A stretch of 8,381 nucleotides of DNA from positions 1 to 8,381 of the forward strand of contig CAMTBF010000132.1 of the NCBI GenBank assembly GCA_947068385.1. Reading direction: 5' to 3'. Origin of the DNA: an uncultured Lachnospiraceae bacterium. GTDB lineage: Bacteria > Bacillota > Clostridia > Lachnospirales > Lachnospiraceae. Shown here one piece after another: positions 1-7,102 of the stretch; within the stretch, counting starts at the first letter, position 1, and the number at the start of each line of letters is the position of its first letter. The position numbers and the translations under genes were made by a program. The notes under the pieces are model-generated. The model saw only the letters and a program-made list of their open reading frames with translations. It ran no database searches and was not told the origin of the DNA.

Positions 1-28
1 GGAGTTCAGACGTGTGCTCTTCCGATCT
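1..28 (+). other. Illumina TruSeq adapter remnant (non-genomic)
   Basis: The first 28 bases match the 3' portion of the standard Illumina TruSeq read-2 adapter, ending in the familiar GCTCTTCCGATCT. This is untrimmed library sequence at a contig end, not genomic DNA. The sequence changes character immediately afterwards to an AT-rich stretch that leads into the first gene. The adapter identity is from memory of the published oligonucleotide. The match covers all 28 bases, so chance is very unlikely. Confidence 0.97.
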
Positions 29-79
29 TTGGTATTATCTTATTGATACAGCTAGGACAAGGTTCGGGGGAGGAATGAG

Positions 80-1099
80 ATGATTACCATATCCCTGTGC
101 ATGATCGTGAAAAATGAGGAAAAGATTCTGGAGAGGTGCCTGAGCACCGTGGCGGATCTGGTGGACGAGATTGTCATAGCCGATACGGGCTCCACGGATG
201 CCACAAAGGAGATAGCGGGCCGCTATACGGAGAAGGTCTACGACTTCCCCTGGACAGACGATTTCAGCGCCGCCAGGAATTTTGTGTTCTCCAGGGCCAC
301 TCAGGAATATATATATTCTGCGGACGCGGATGAGGTGTTGTCGGCGGAGAACCGGGAGCGGTTCCGGCTGCTGAAGGAGACCCTGCTCCCCGAGGTGGAG
401 ATCGTACAGATGAAGTACGCCAACCAGCTGCAGTTCAACACGGTGTACAATTATGATGAAGAGTACCGGCCCAAGCTGTTCAAAAGGAAACGGGATTTCG
501 TCTGGGAAGCGCCCATCCATGAGACAGTGCGGCTGGAGCCGGTGATATACGACAGCGATATCGTCATCACCCACCTGCCCCAGGAGAGCCATGCCAAGCG
601 GGATCTGGCCAATTTCCACAAGCACTGGCGGCAGGGCTATCGGCTCCCCAAGCGTCTTTTGGGCATGTACGCCAGGGAGCTGCTGATAGCGGGGGACGAG
701 GAGGACTTCGCCCAGGCGGTGCCGGTGTTCCTGGAGGCAGCGGCGGACAATGACCGGGACGGCGAGGAGATGGCCCAGTCCTGCTGCGTGGCAGCCAAGG
801 CGTTCCGGCTGGCAGGGGATACGGTGAATTTCTTCAAATACACTTCCAAGGTGATTGCGGAGGAGGCATGCTCGGAGATCTGCTGCGAGATGGGGCATTT
901 TTATGAAGGGCTTTCCGACTGGGAGGAGGCCGCCATATGGTACTACAATGCCGTCTACGAGACGAAGCCGATCCTGGCCCTGCAGGCCGGCGGGCGGGAG
1001 AGCTTGGAGGGGCTGATTCGCTGCTATGAGGCATTGGGTTGCCCGGAGCAGGCCGATATCTATCGGGAGGAGCTGCGCGGCAGGGAGGATTGTCAGTGA
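80..1099 (+). CDS. Family 2 glycosyltransferase with C-terminal TPR-like helices
   Basis: Likely a cytoplasmic GT-A fold enzyme that moves a sugar from a nucleotide-sugar donor to an unknown acceptor. Seen in the sequence: the N-terminal ISLCMIVKNEE (residues 4-14), DTGSTD (35-40), DFPWTDDFSAARN (55-67), the metal-binding DAD triplet (82-84) in SADADEV, and a later RPKLFKR...VWEAPIHE block (130-148). These are typical of the GT2 subgroup that includes SunS-like peptide S-glycosyltransferases and many TPR-fused bacterial enzymes. Residues from about 195 to 335 are helical with TPR-like spacing (for example the GHFYEGLSDWEEAAIWYYNAV stretch, split around 272-292). There are no membrane segments. 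The start is supported by GGGGGAGG at 66-73, six bases before the ATG. Its promoter is not visible because the contig begins just upstream. The 93-base gap to the next gene holds no clear terminator. The acceptor cannot be told; no bacteriocin precursor or capsule genes are in view. Confidence 0.88.
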   Translation: MITISLCMIVKNEEKILERCLSTVADLVDEIVIADTGSTDATKEIAGRYTEKVYDFPWTDDFSAARNFVFSRATQEYIYSADADEVLSAENRERFRLLKETLLPEVEIVQMKYANQLQFNTVYNYDEEYRPKLFKRKRDFVWEAPIHETVRLEPVIYDSDIVITHLPQESHAKRDLANFHKHWRQGYRLPKRLLGMYARELLIAGDEEDFAQAVPVFLEAAADNDRDGEEMAQSCCVAAKAFRLAGDTVNFFKYTSKVIAEEACSEICCEMGHFYEGLSDWEEAAIWYYNAVYETKPILALQAGGRESLEGLIRCYEALGCPEQADIYREELRGREDCQ

Positions 1100-1192
1100 G
1101 GATCTGCCGGATGCCCGAAAAGTGGAAGACTGCGGGGTGGCATGGCCCGGAGGCACGAAGGACAAGAAACGGATCAGAAAGAAGGATAAAAG

Positions 1193-2290
1193 ATGAGCTG
1201 GGAACAGAATGTACGGAGAGTTGTGCCCTATGTGGCGGGAGAGCAGCCAAATAAGCCGGGCATGATCAAGCTGAACACCAATGAATGCCCCTATCCCCCC
1301 GCGCCGGGGGTGGAGCGGCTGCTGAAGCGGATGGACTATGGCGCGCTGCGCCTGTACCCGGATCCGGATACCCGGGTCCTGGTGGACGCGCTGGCGGAAT
1401 ACTACCATGTAAGCCCCGGGCAGGTGTTCGTGGGCGTGGGCTCGGACGATGTGATCTCCATGGCCTTCATGACCTTTTTTAACGGCAGGCGGCCCATCCT
1501 GTTCCCGGACGTGACCTATTCCTTCTACGATGTATGGGCGAAGCTGCACGGGATTCCGTACAGAACATGTCCGCTGGACGAGGACTGGCACATTCGCCCG
1601 GAGGACTACTGCCAGCCCAACGGCGGTGTGATCTTCCCCAATCCCAACGCTCCCACAGGGCTTTTCGAGAGCCTGGAGACCGTGGAGAGAATCGTCCGGG
1701 CAAACCGGGACGTGGTGGTGATGGTGGACGAGGCCTATGTGGACTTCGGGGGCAGGAGCGCGCTTCCTTTGGTGGAGAAATACGAAAACCTGCTTGTGGT
1801 GCAGACCTTCTCCAAATCCCGCTCCATGGCAGGCCTGCGCATCGGCTTCTGCATCGGCAGCGAGAAGGCAATCAGGTACCTGAACGATGTGAAGTTCTCC
1901 TTCAACTCCTACACCATGAACCTGCCCGCCCAGCTACTGGGGGCGGAGGCGGTGCGGGACGATGTGTATTTCAGGGCGGTCACGGCCAGGATCGTGGCCA
2001 CCAGGGAGCGGGTCAAGAGGGAGCTGAAGGCCCTGGGATTCACCTTCCCGGACTCGAAGGCGAACTTCATCTTCGCCTCCCATGAAACGATTCCGGCCCA
2101 GCAGATCTTCCAGGCCCTGCGGGAGGCGGACATCTACGTGCGCTACTGGAACAAGCCGCGGATATCCAACTCCCTGCGCATCACCATCGGAACGGAGGAG
2201 CAGATGGACGCGCTCCTGGCTTTCCTGAAGGATTACGTGTCGAAGAACTGTCCGGAAAGGGACGTAAAATCAATAAACAGCGATAAATAG
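1193..2290 (+). CDS. hisC: Histidinol-phosphate aminotransferase (PLP fold type I)
   Basis: Transfers an amino group between glutamate and imidazole-acetol phosphate in histidine biosynthesis; a cytoplasmic PLP-dependent dimer in the family. The 365-aa length is normal. Visible motifs are LNTNECPY (27-34) near the substrate, GVGSDD (81-86), NPNAPTG (150-156), DEAYVDF (179-185) where Asp179 should contact the PLP ring nitrogen, and TFSKSRSMAGLRIG (205-218), where Lys208 is the expected Schiff-base lysine and Arg216 the phosphate ligand. SLRITIGT carries the substrate-binding Arg329. The start has GAAGGA at 1181-1186, six bases upstream. No other his gene is present, so this may be a stand-alone copy, and a role in aromatic or other amino acid transamination is possible. 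The usual NENP reads NECP here. The last dozen residues (CPERDVKSINSDK region) look like an unstructured tail. Confidence 0.92.
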   Translation: MSWEQNVRRVVPYVAGEQPNKPGMIKLNTNECPYPPAPGVERLLKRMDYGALRLYPDPDTRVLVDALAEYYHVSPGQVFVGVGSDDVISMAFMTFFNGRRPILFPDVTYSFYDVWAKLHGIPYRTCPLDEDWHIRPEDYCQPNGGVIFPNPNAPTGLFESLETVERIVRANRDVVVMVDEAYVDFGGRSALPLVEKYENLLVVQTFSKSRSMAGLRIGFCIGSEKAIRYLNDVKFSFNSYTMNLPAQLLGAEAVRDDVYFRAVTARIVATRERVKRELKALGFTFPDSKANFIFASHETIPAQQIFQALREADIYVRYWNKPRISNSLRITIGTEEQMDALLAFLKDYVSKNCPERDVKSINSDK

Positions 2291-2306
2291 CGATAATAAA
2301 GAAAAG

Positions 2307-2313
2307 AATGGAG
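2307..2313 (+). promoter_or_regulatory. Shine-Dalgarno that selects the start at 2320
   Basis: AATGGAG lies six bases before the ATG at 2320. The upstream in-frame ATG at 2308 is itself part of this sequence and has only an A-rich run (AAAGAAAAGA) before it, without a GGAG core. This favours 2320 as the true start of the membrane protein. Confidence 0.6.
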
Positions 2314-2319
2314 ATTGTC

Positions 2320-2796
2320 ATGCTGAAGAAATATCTGTTTGTGTTTTTTGTTTCCATGGTACCGTTGATTGAGCTGAGGGCGGCTGTGCCCATCGCGCTG
2401 GGCATGGACTTGCCGGTGCTTCCCAGCTACGTCGTCTGTATCCTGGGGAACATGCTCCCGGTTCCCATCATCTACCTCTTCGCCCGAAAGGTGCTGGAGT
2501 GGGGCGCAGACAAGCCTGTCATCGGAAAGTTCTTCACCTTCTGCCTGGAAAAAGGGCATAAGGGAGGGGAGAAGCTGAAGGAGAAGGCGGGCAGGGGCCT
2601 GTTCGTGGCGCTGCTGCTCTTCGTGGGGATCCCGCTGCCCGGAACCGGGGCCTGGACAGGGACCCTGGCGGCCAGCCTGCTGGACATGGACTTCAAGTCC
2701 AGCGTGATCGCGGTGCTGTTCGGGGTGGTGCTGGCGGGCATCATCATGGGGCTGGCCAGCGCAGGGCTGCTGGGGGCGCTGGGGGTGCTCTTCTAG
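2320..2796 (+). CDS. Small integral membrane protein, COG2426 / 'putative small multi-drug export' family
   Basis: A 158-aa hydrophobic protein whose sequence matches the family named 'putative small multi-drug export protein' (Pfam PF06695 / COG2426). The name rests on weak functional evidence and its substrate is unknown. Family-like motifs are visible: PLIELRAAVPIA (15-26), GNMLPVPII (43-51), and FVGIPLPGTGAWTG (101-114). Membrane-spanning stretches are about 4-26, 36-56, 94-121 and 126-156, with a Lys-rich cytoplasmic-type loop at about 78-92 (KGHKGGEKLKEKAGR). The start at 2320 gives MLKKYLF; an in-frame ATG at 2308 would add four residues (MEIV) but has a poorer ribosome site. The gene begins 29 bases after hisC, so the two are probably cotranscribed. 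The family is often about 150-165 aa, so this copy is complete. Confidence 0.85.
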   Translation: MLKKYLFVFFVSMVPLIELRAAVPIALGMDLPVLPSYVVCILGNMLPVPIIYLFARKVLEWGADKPVIGKFFTFCLEKGHKGGEKLKEKAGRGLFVALLLFVGIPLPGTGAWTGTLAASLLDMDFKSSVIAVLFGVVLAGIIMGLASAGLLGALGVLF

Positions 2797-2899
2797 GGCG
2801 GCCAGGTTTCGCTGCCAGAATTATACATTAATGGGAATCAGGGAAAAGCCGATATATAGATTGCCAAAAAACCATTGACAATTTGAAGGAGAAAATCGA
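2797..2899 (+). other. AT-rich intergenic gap before the envelope cassette
   Basis: This is the longest clearly AT-rich stretch in an otherwise GC-rich window and the natural place for a promoter of the lipoprotein-protease genes. A short stem GGCGGC/GCTGCC (2797-2802 with 2811-2816, one G-U pair, 8-base loop) directly follows the previous stop codon, but no T-run follows, so it is not a convincing terminator. A perfect TTGACA stands at 2875-2880, yet no -10 box lies 16-18 bases downstream, where the coding region already starts. TATACA (2822-2827) and TATATA (2853-2858) lack a good -35. A promoter here is an inference, not something seen. The ribosome site AAGGAG (2886-2891) is clear. Confidence 0.45.
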
Positions 2900-3904
2900 A
2901 TGAAGAAAGTCCCTGTACAGATCTGCATTTTTTTGATTCTCATGCTGGCCCTGGCATCCTGCGGCCAGGTACAGACTGCACCGGAACAGGAGGGCACAGC
3001 GCCTGTGGAGACGCCGGAGCCTACGCCGGCCCCGCCGCGGACGCAGGAGGAGCTGCGCCAGGCCATCGCCCAGGCCGGAGACGGAGAGGAAGCGCTGGAG
3101 GCGAAGCGGGAGTACTATGAGCAGCTTCTGGCCATGGACGCCTTTCAGGAGGCGGATTACACGGCCCTGGCACAGGTATATGCCGACATGGGGGAGGCGG
3201 CGCTGCAGAGAGAGGCCCTGTCCAGGGCGCTGCGGCTGTATCCTTCCAGGGAATATGCCAGACAGGTAAGCGCTATCGTGGTACAGGCGAGCGGCGAGGA
3301 CGAGGAGACGGCGGCGCTGGCCCGGCAGATCATGGACGCGCTTGACGGCAGGGACGCGGCGGCATTGCGGGAGCTGACGGCCCGGGAAGAATGGCAGAGG
3401 ATCCTGCAGGGCGGAATGCTGGGCATCGAGACCAGGACCCGCTATTGCCAGGGGGAGGACGTGCTGCAGATCGGGGCGGACGGCTCTTATGCGGAAATCA
3501 CATGGCTGGGGGCGGACGGCCGCTTCCGCTTTTATCAGGGGGACGAGAACGGAGCCGTGCTGGGGGAGGCTGTCCTGAAGGAGGACGGCTACAGCGGCGC
3601 GGTGACGGTGGCCTACAGCGACGGGGAGGGGAATCCGGTCCGCGCTTACAACGGCACCCTGCAGGGCGGCGTCTGCGTGGACCAGATTGGCATAGAGTAC
3701 CAGGGAGCTGCCTATACAGGGAAGCTGAACGAAGACGGCACTACCGCGGAGGAACAGTACCAGAAGGTAACGGAGGCAGGCGGCGTGGTCTATGCGTATA
3801 CCGGGGACGGGAAATCCTATCTGTACCAGGAGGACGCCGCGCAGGAGACCTTCCGGCTGGACGCGGCCTGGCTGGGCCTGCCGGAATATACGGAATGGAG
3901 GTAG
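2900..3904 (+). CDS. Secreted lipoprotein, helical N-half and beta-rich C-half, function unknown
   Basis: A 334-aa lipoprotein not recognised as a named family. Residues 1-20 form a lipoprotein signal peptide with lipobox LASC (18-21), so Cys21 should be lipidated and the protein held on the outer face of the membrane. A Glu/Pro/Ala-rich spacer follows (about 26-48). Residues 49-165 look helical with TPR-like pairs (ALAQVYADMGEAALQREALSRAL at 89-111, shown here only as a landmark). Residues 185-310 are beta-rich with Gly-Tyr turns (DGSYAEITW, GRFRFYQGD, AYNGTLQGG, GIEYQGAAYTGKL), resembling degenerate MORN-like repeats; this resemblance is weak. The start has AAGGAG at 2886-2891, eight bases upstream. 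The stop lies three bases before the protease gene, and the protease ribosome site sits in the last codons of this gene, so the two are probably coupled. A role as membrane-bound partner, chaperone or substrate receptor for the protease is a guess from position only. Confidence 0.82.
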   Translation: MKKVPVQICIFLILMLALASCGQVQTAPEQEGTAPVETPEPTPAPPRTQEELRQAIAQAGDGEEALEAKREYYEQLLAMDAFQEADYTALAQVYADMGEAALQREALSRALRLYPSREYARQVSAIVVQASGEDEETAALARQIMDALDGRDAAALRELTAREEWQRILQGGMLGIETRTRYCQGEDVLQIGADGSYAEITWLGADGRFRFYQGDENGAVLGEAVLKEDGYSGAVTVAYSDGEGNPVRAYNGTLQGGVCVDQIGIEYQGAAYTGKLNEDGTTAEEQYQKVTEAGGVVYAYTGDGKSYLYQEDAAQETFRLDAAWLGLPEYTEWR

Positions 3905-3907
3905 GGG

Positions 3908-6900
3908 ATGGACGCTATCAGGAAAAAGAACAGACTGCTCTGCTGCCTTCTGTCCGCGCTTCTGGCAGTGGCCCTCACGGTGTCCGTGCCGCTGCCGTTC
4001 CTGCCCCACGGGGAGGCACAGGCCGCGGGAAGCGCCAGGGACATGACCAATGTGGTCATATTCGTAAAGCATAGCAACGACCCCAGGGACATCTTCAACG
4101 CCACCAGCGTGGACAGCACCGGACAGCAGTGGTCCAACTGGAAGCGGATCAGGAAGATGTACGATGAGGGAAACGGCGCAGGCGGCTACAACAATTCCTT
4201 CAGCAGCTATATCTGGGCGGTGACGGAAGGTGCCGTGAAGGTGACGAACTACTTCCCCCAGGAGCGGAGCGGCAAGAACGGGGTGCAGACATTGACCCTG
4301 TCCCGGAACAGCTACGGGGGAAGCGACCTGGTGGAGGAAGTGATCGACGCGGCGGCCAGGGGCATCATCCAGCTGGATCCCTCCTCCTGCAAGCTGGACA
4401 ACCAGAACAGCAATGTGATCGACAACCTGACGATCATCCTCCAGGGGGACACCATCGGCGGCCAGGAGACCGCGTTCCATGCCACATATGCCGGGGCGAA
4501 GACCATCAATGGGATGCGCGTCTTTGACTACAACATCATTCCATCCGGAAGGCTGCTTCCGGCGGACGCGGCCACGGGGCATGTGTATTCGGAGCAGGGG
4601 GTGATAGCCCATGAGTTCCTGCACACCCTGGGCCTGCCGGATCTCTACCGCAGGAACGACAGCGTGGGCCAGCCGGTGGGGATATGGGACATAATGGCCT
4701 CGGTGAGCCCCTTCCTGCAGTACCCCCTGTCCTATCTGCGGGCCAGGCAGGGCTGGATCTCCATGGGAAACATCACCCAGAGCGGCACCTATACCCTGAC
4801 GGCGGCATCGGAGACTGGCGGCACCAAGGTGTTCGCCCTGCGGACGCCCCTCTCCGGCTCGGAGTTCATCTGCCTGGAATACCGGAAAAAGAATGGCTTT
4901 ACCACGGGAGCCTTCGAACAGCGCATTCCCTACAGCGGGCTATTGATGTACCGGGTAGACCCTAAGGTCTACGGCCTGACCAACGGCGAGGGAAAGAATT
5001 ACATTTATGTGTACCGGCCCGGCGTGACGGATCCGGAGGCAGCCGGCGACACGGCTTCCAATGGCTTCAATCTGGTCCACGGCGCGGCCCTGGACGGAAC
5101 CGCGGGGAAGAAATCCTACGGCAGCACGGACCTGAGCGCGGACTTTACGAAGAACACCCTGTATTACTCTGACGGCAGCAACAGCGGGATACAGATCAGC
5201 GACGTGAGCATATCCTCCGACCAGAAGACGCTGACCTTCCGGGTGACCTTCGCCGACTACAAGGACGTCATATCCTGGGAGAACATGGGGGACACTGTCA
5301 GCAATCAGTGCATCGGAGACCCCTTCGTCTGCACCGACCCGGCTACCGGTACCGTCTATGCCGCGTTTCTGGAGGAGGTTCCCGGCGGGGGCAGCAGCAA
5401 GCAGATATGTGTGAAGAAATGGGACGGCGCGGCATGGCGGCAGGTGGGGGATAAGATTGCCCCGGTCTCCTGGACATCCGCGGCGGCGCTGGCTGTGTGC
5501 GGCGGGGAGGTGTACCTTTCCTACCTGGACCAGTCCAACCAGCCCGTCTACAGCAAGCTGGAGAACGGCTCCTGGAAGCAGGTGGCCCGGCACAATGTCT
5601 CCTATCCGAAATATATGCAGTTCGCGGTGGATGGCAGCAAGCTTTACGCGGCTTATGAGGACAGCGGGAAATGGAAGATTTATGATCTGAAAAGCAACAG
5701 CCTGGTGGACGGCAGCCTGACGGCAGGGGATTTCAGCCGTCCGGCCATGCTGGCATCGGCCGGTGGCTTTTACATGGTTTATGCGGATTCCAACGGCGGC
5801 GCGGCACGGATACAGAAGTACGACAGGGGCTCGTGGAGCACGGTGGACACATTGCCTGTCCAGCATACCAACATGCATCAGATAGCCGCACAGGGAGGAT
5901 ATCTCTATGCCTTTGCGGGCGGTGGGGAATACGGCAAGGAAAGCGGCGTCATGGCGGTGTTCGATGGAACCGGATGGACGAACACGACGATTCCGGACAT
6001 GAAGCAGTTCAATGCCGCCTCCATGGCCATGGTGGGGAACCAGGTCTGCCTGGCCTATTATGACACGGGCGTCAATAAGGTAAAGCTTCTCCAGGGGACA
6101 GGATTCTCTTTTCAGCAAGTGGCCGACAATCTGGGCACAGGGGTGGATTACCTGGGCGTCTGCAGTTATGGCTCCAATCTCTATATCGCCACCCGGGCGC
6201 AGAACACATCGAATCTGGTGGTGCGCAGGAAGGTGGTATCGGGGGGCAGCGTGACGCCGCCCGGCGGGGACGGAGGAGGGGATCAGAAGCCGATAGTGCC
6301 GCCGGACGGCGGGGGCAGCCAGAAGCCGGATACGCCGCCTGCGGCCCAGGAGGCACGTCTGCTGACCCTGACGCCCCCGGCGGGATATACGGACAGCCAT
6401 GTCTATATCGACGGGGTGGAGCACACTGCCTCCGGGAACGGCAGCGGGTATCAGCTCAAGCTCCCGGACACTTCCGGGCGGACGGCAGTGATGTATTCCT
6501 ATGACAGCAGGAATGTCCCTGTGGGGATGTATGTCTGGAGGCTGTCATGGGAAGGGGAAAGCTGCAAGGCCGTCCCTCTGCCCGGGCTCCAGGACCTGCT
6601 GAGCTACCACGGCTTCTCCATCCGGGTGCAGAGCCCCGCGGGAATCCGCTTCAAATCGGGAATCGAGTCGGGCCTGAAGCAGCGGCTGATCGGGGGAGGC
6701 GTGGACGGCTGCAGGCTGAAGGAGTACGGGACATTGTTCATCACCAATGAGAACAGGAAGAAATATCCCTTTGTGAAGGACGGCACGAAGGTAGGGGGCG
6801 GAAGGGCCTACTGGACGGAAGACGGCAAGGTCAACGACAAGGTGTTCGAGACGGTGGCGGGGCGGAACCGCTTCACCTCCGTGCTGATCAACCTGGCCCC

Positions 6901-7102
6901 TAACATGTACGCCAAGGACATCTCCTTCCGGGCCTATGCGGTGCTGGAATGCGGCGGAGAGGAGCTGATCATATACGGCCCGCCGGTGTACCGCAGCGTC
7001 TATACCGTGGCAAAGCAGGTGCAGGCCAAGGGCGAGTTCAGGCCCGGCAGCAGCGGATACCGTTATGTGCAGGGGATCATTGATTCCGTGGAGAAAAGAT
7101 GA
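3908..7102 (+). CDS. Secreted M6-type zinc metallopeptidase with beta-propeller and C-terminal binding domains
   Basis: A 1064-aa exported protein. The signal peptide spans 1-39 (basic IRKKNR, hydrophobic core 10-27, AQA at 37-39 before the probable cut). The catalytic domain starts almost at once (TNVVIFVKH, 47-55). HEFLHTLGLPD (235-245) supplies zinc ligands His235, His239 and probably Asp245, with Glu236 as general base; GIWDIM (258-263) is the Met-turn region. This matches the M6 (immune inhibitor A-like) group. The active site looks intact. Residues 280-455 are beta-rich. Residues 455-776 hold seven repeats of about 45 aa, read here as a seven-bladed propeller. A Gly/Pro linker (777-815) with two GGG(D/S)QKP copies leads to a small beta domain (816-890) and a last domain (895-1040) of the kind seen at the end of many clostridial surface proteins. 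There is no LPXTG, SLH or transmembrane anchor, so it is probably released or held by a partner. The start has GGAGG (3897-3901), six bases upstream. The substrate is unknown. Confidence 0.87.
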   Translation: MDAIRKKNRLLCCLLSALLAVALTVSVPLPFLPHGEAQAAGSARDMTNVVIFVKHSNDPRDIFNATSVDSTGQQWSNWKRIRKMYDEGNGAGGYNNSFSSYIWAVTEGAVKVTNYFPQERSGKNGVQTLTLSRNSYGGSDLVEEVIDAAARGIIQLDPSSCKLDNQNSNVIDNLTIILQGDTIGGQETAFHATYAGAKTINGMRVFDYNIIPSGRLLPADAATGHVYSEQGVIAHEFLHTLGLPDLYRRNDSVGQPVGIWDIMASVSPFLQYPLSYLRARQGWISMGNITQSGTYTLTAASETGGTKVFALRTPLSGSEFICLEYRKKNGFTTGAFEQRIPYSGLLMYRVDPKVYGLTNGEGKNYIYVYRPGVTDPEAAGDTASNGFNLVHGAALDGTAGKKSYGSTDLSADFTKNTLYYSDGSNSGIQISDVSISSDQKTLTFRVTFADYKDVISWENMGDTVSNQCIGDPFVCTDPATGTVYAAFLEEVPGGGSSKQICVKKWDGAAWRQVGDKIAPVSWTSAAALAVCGGEVYLSYLDQSNQPVYSKLENGSWKQVARHNVSYPKYMQFAVDGSKLYAAYEDSGKWKIYDLKSNSLVDGSLTAGDFSRPAMLASAGGFYMVYADSNGGAARIQKYDRGSWSTVDTLPVQHTNMHQIAAQGGYLYAFAGGGEYGKESGVMAVFDGTGWTNTTIPDMKQFNAASMAMVGNQVCLAYYDTGVNKVKLLQGTGFSFQQVADNLGTGVDYLGVCSYGSNLYIATRAQNTSNLVVRRKVVSGGSVTPPGGDGGGDQKPIVPPDGGGSQKPDTPPAAQEARLLTLTPPAGYTDSHVYIDGVEHTASGNGSGYQLKLPDTSGRTAVMYSYDSRNVPVGMYVWRLSWEGESCKAVPLPGLQDLLSYHGFSIRVQSPAGIRFKSGIESGLKQRLIGGGVDGCRLKEYGTLFITNENRKKYPFVKDGTKVGGGRAYWTEDGKVNDKVFETVAGRNRFTSVLINLAPNMYAKDISFRAYAVLECGGEELIIYGPPVYRSVYTVAKQVQAKGEFRPGSSGYRYVQGIIDSVEKR
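5270..6235 (+). repeat. Seven divergent protein repeats (probable beta-propeller) within the M6 peptidase
   Basis: Protein-level repeats in the peptidase, residues about 455-776. The conserved strand appears as VYAAF (483), VYLSY (535), LYAAY (579), FYMVY (621), LYAFA (666), VCLAYY (713) and LYIATR (758), spaced 42-52 residues apart. Most units carry a following aromatic strand of the form (K/F)(W/Y/L)(D/E)(G/N)xxW, as in KKWDGAAW, SKLENGSW, QKYDRGSW and AVFDGTGW, with weaker forms in the third, sixth and seventh. Seven units at this spacing fit a seven-bladed beta-propeller. The fold is an inference from spacing and strand pattern. The DNA itself is not repeated closely, so the duplications are old. 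Confidence 0.65.

Noticed and set aside
1105..1155. Imperfect inverted repeat between the glycosyltransferase and hisC (CCGGATGCC with GGCAT...CCGG)
   Set aside because: Nine pairs are interrupted by a three-base bulge with a 23-base loop and no T-run follows; it is not distinguishable from chance in GC-rich DNA.
1039..1254. A + strand 71-codon frame bridging the glycosyltransferase end and the hisC start
   Set aside because: It overlaps both genes in another frame, is Arg/Gly-rich and has no recognisable feature; both neighbours have complete, motif-supported ends.
35..1591. Minus-strand open frame of 518 codons opposite the glycosyltransferase and hisC
   Set aside because: It lies across two recognised genes and shows no family motif; it is a shadow of GC-rich codon use.
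2797..2816. Stem after the small membrane protein gene as a terminator
   Set aside because: Only six pairs including one G-U, and the following bases are AGAATTATA without a T-run.
2875..2880. Perfect TTGACA as a -35 promoter box
   Set aside because: No -10-like hexamer follows at 16-18 bases; that position falls on the start codon of the lipoprotein.
2828..4624. Long minus-strand open frame of 598 codons opposite the lipoprotein and peptidase
   Set aside because: It spans two well-supported + strand genes with clear signal peptides and motifs, its product is low-complexity Leu/Pro/Arg/His-rich with no recognisable domain, and such frames are expected opposite GC-rich coding DNA.
4940..6424. 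Minus-strand open frame of 494 codons opposite the peptidase
   Set aside because: Same reasoning: it is inside the peptidase gene, and the product has no domain or credible ribosome site that I can see.
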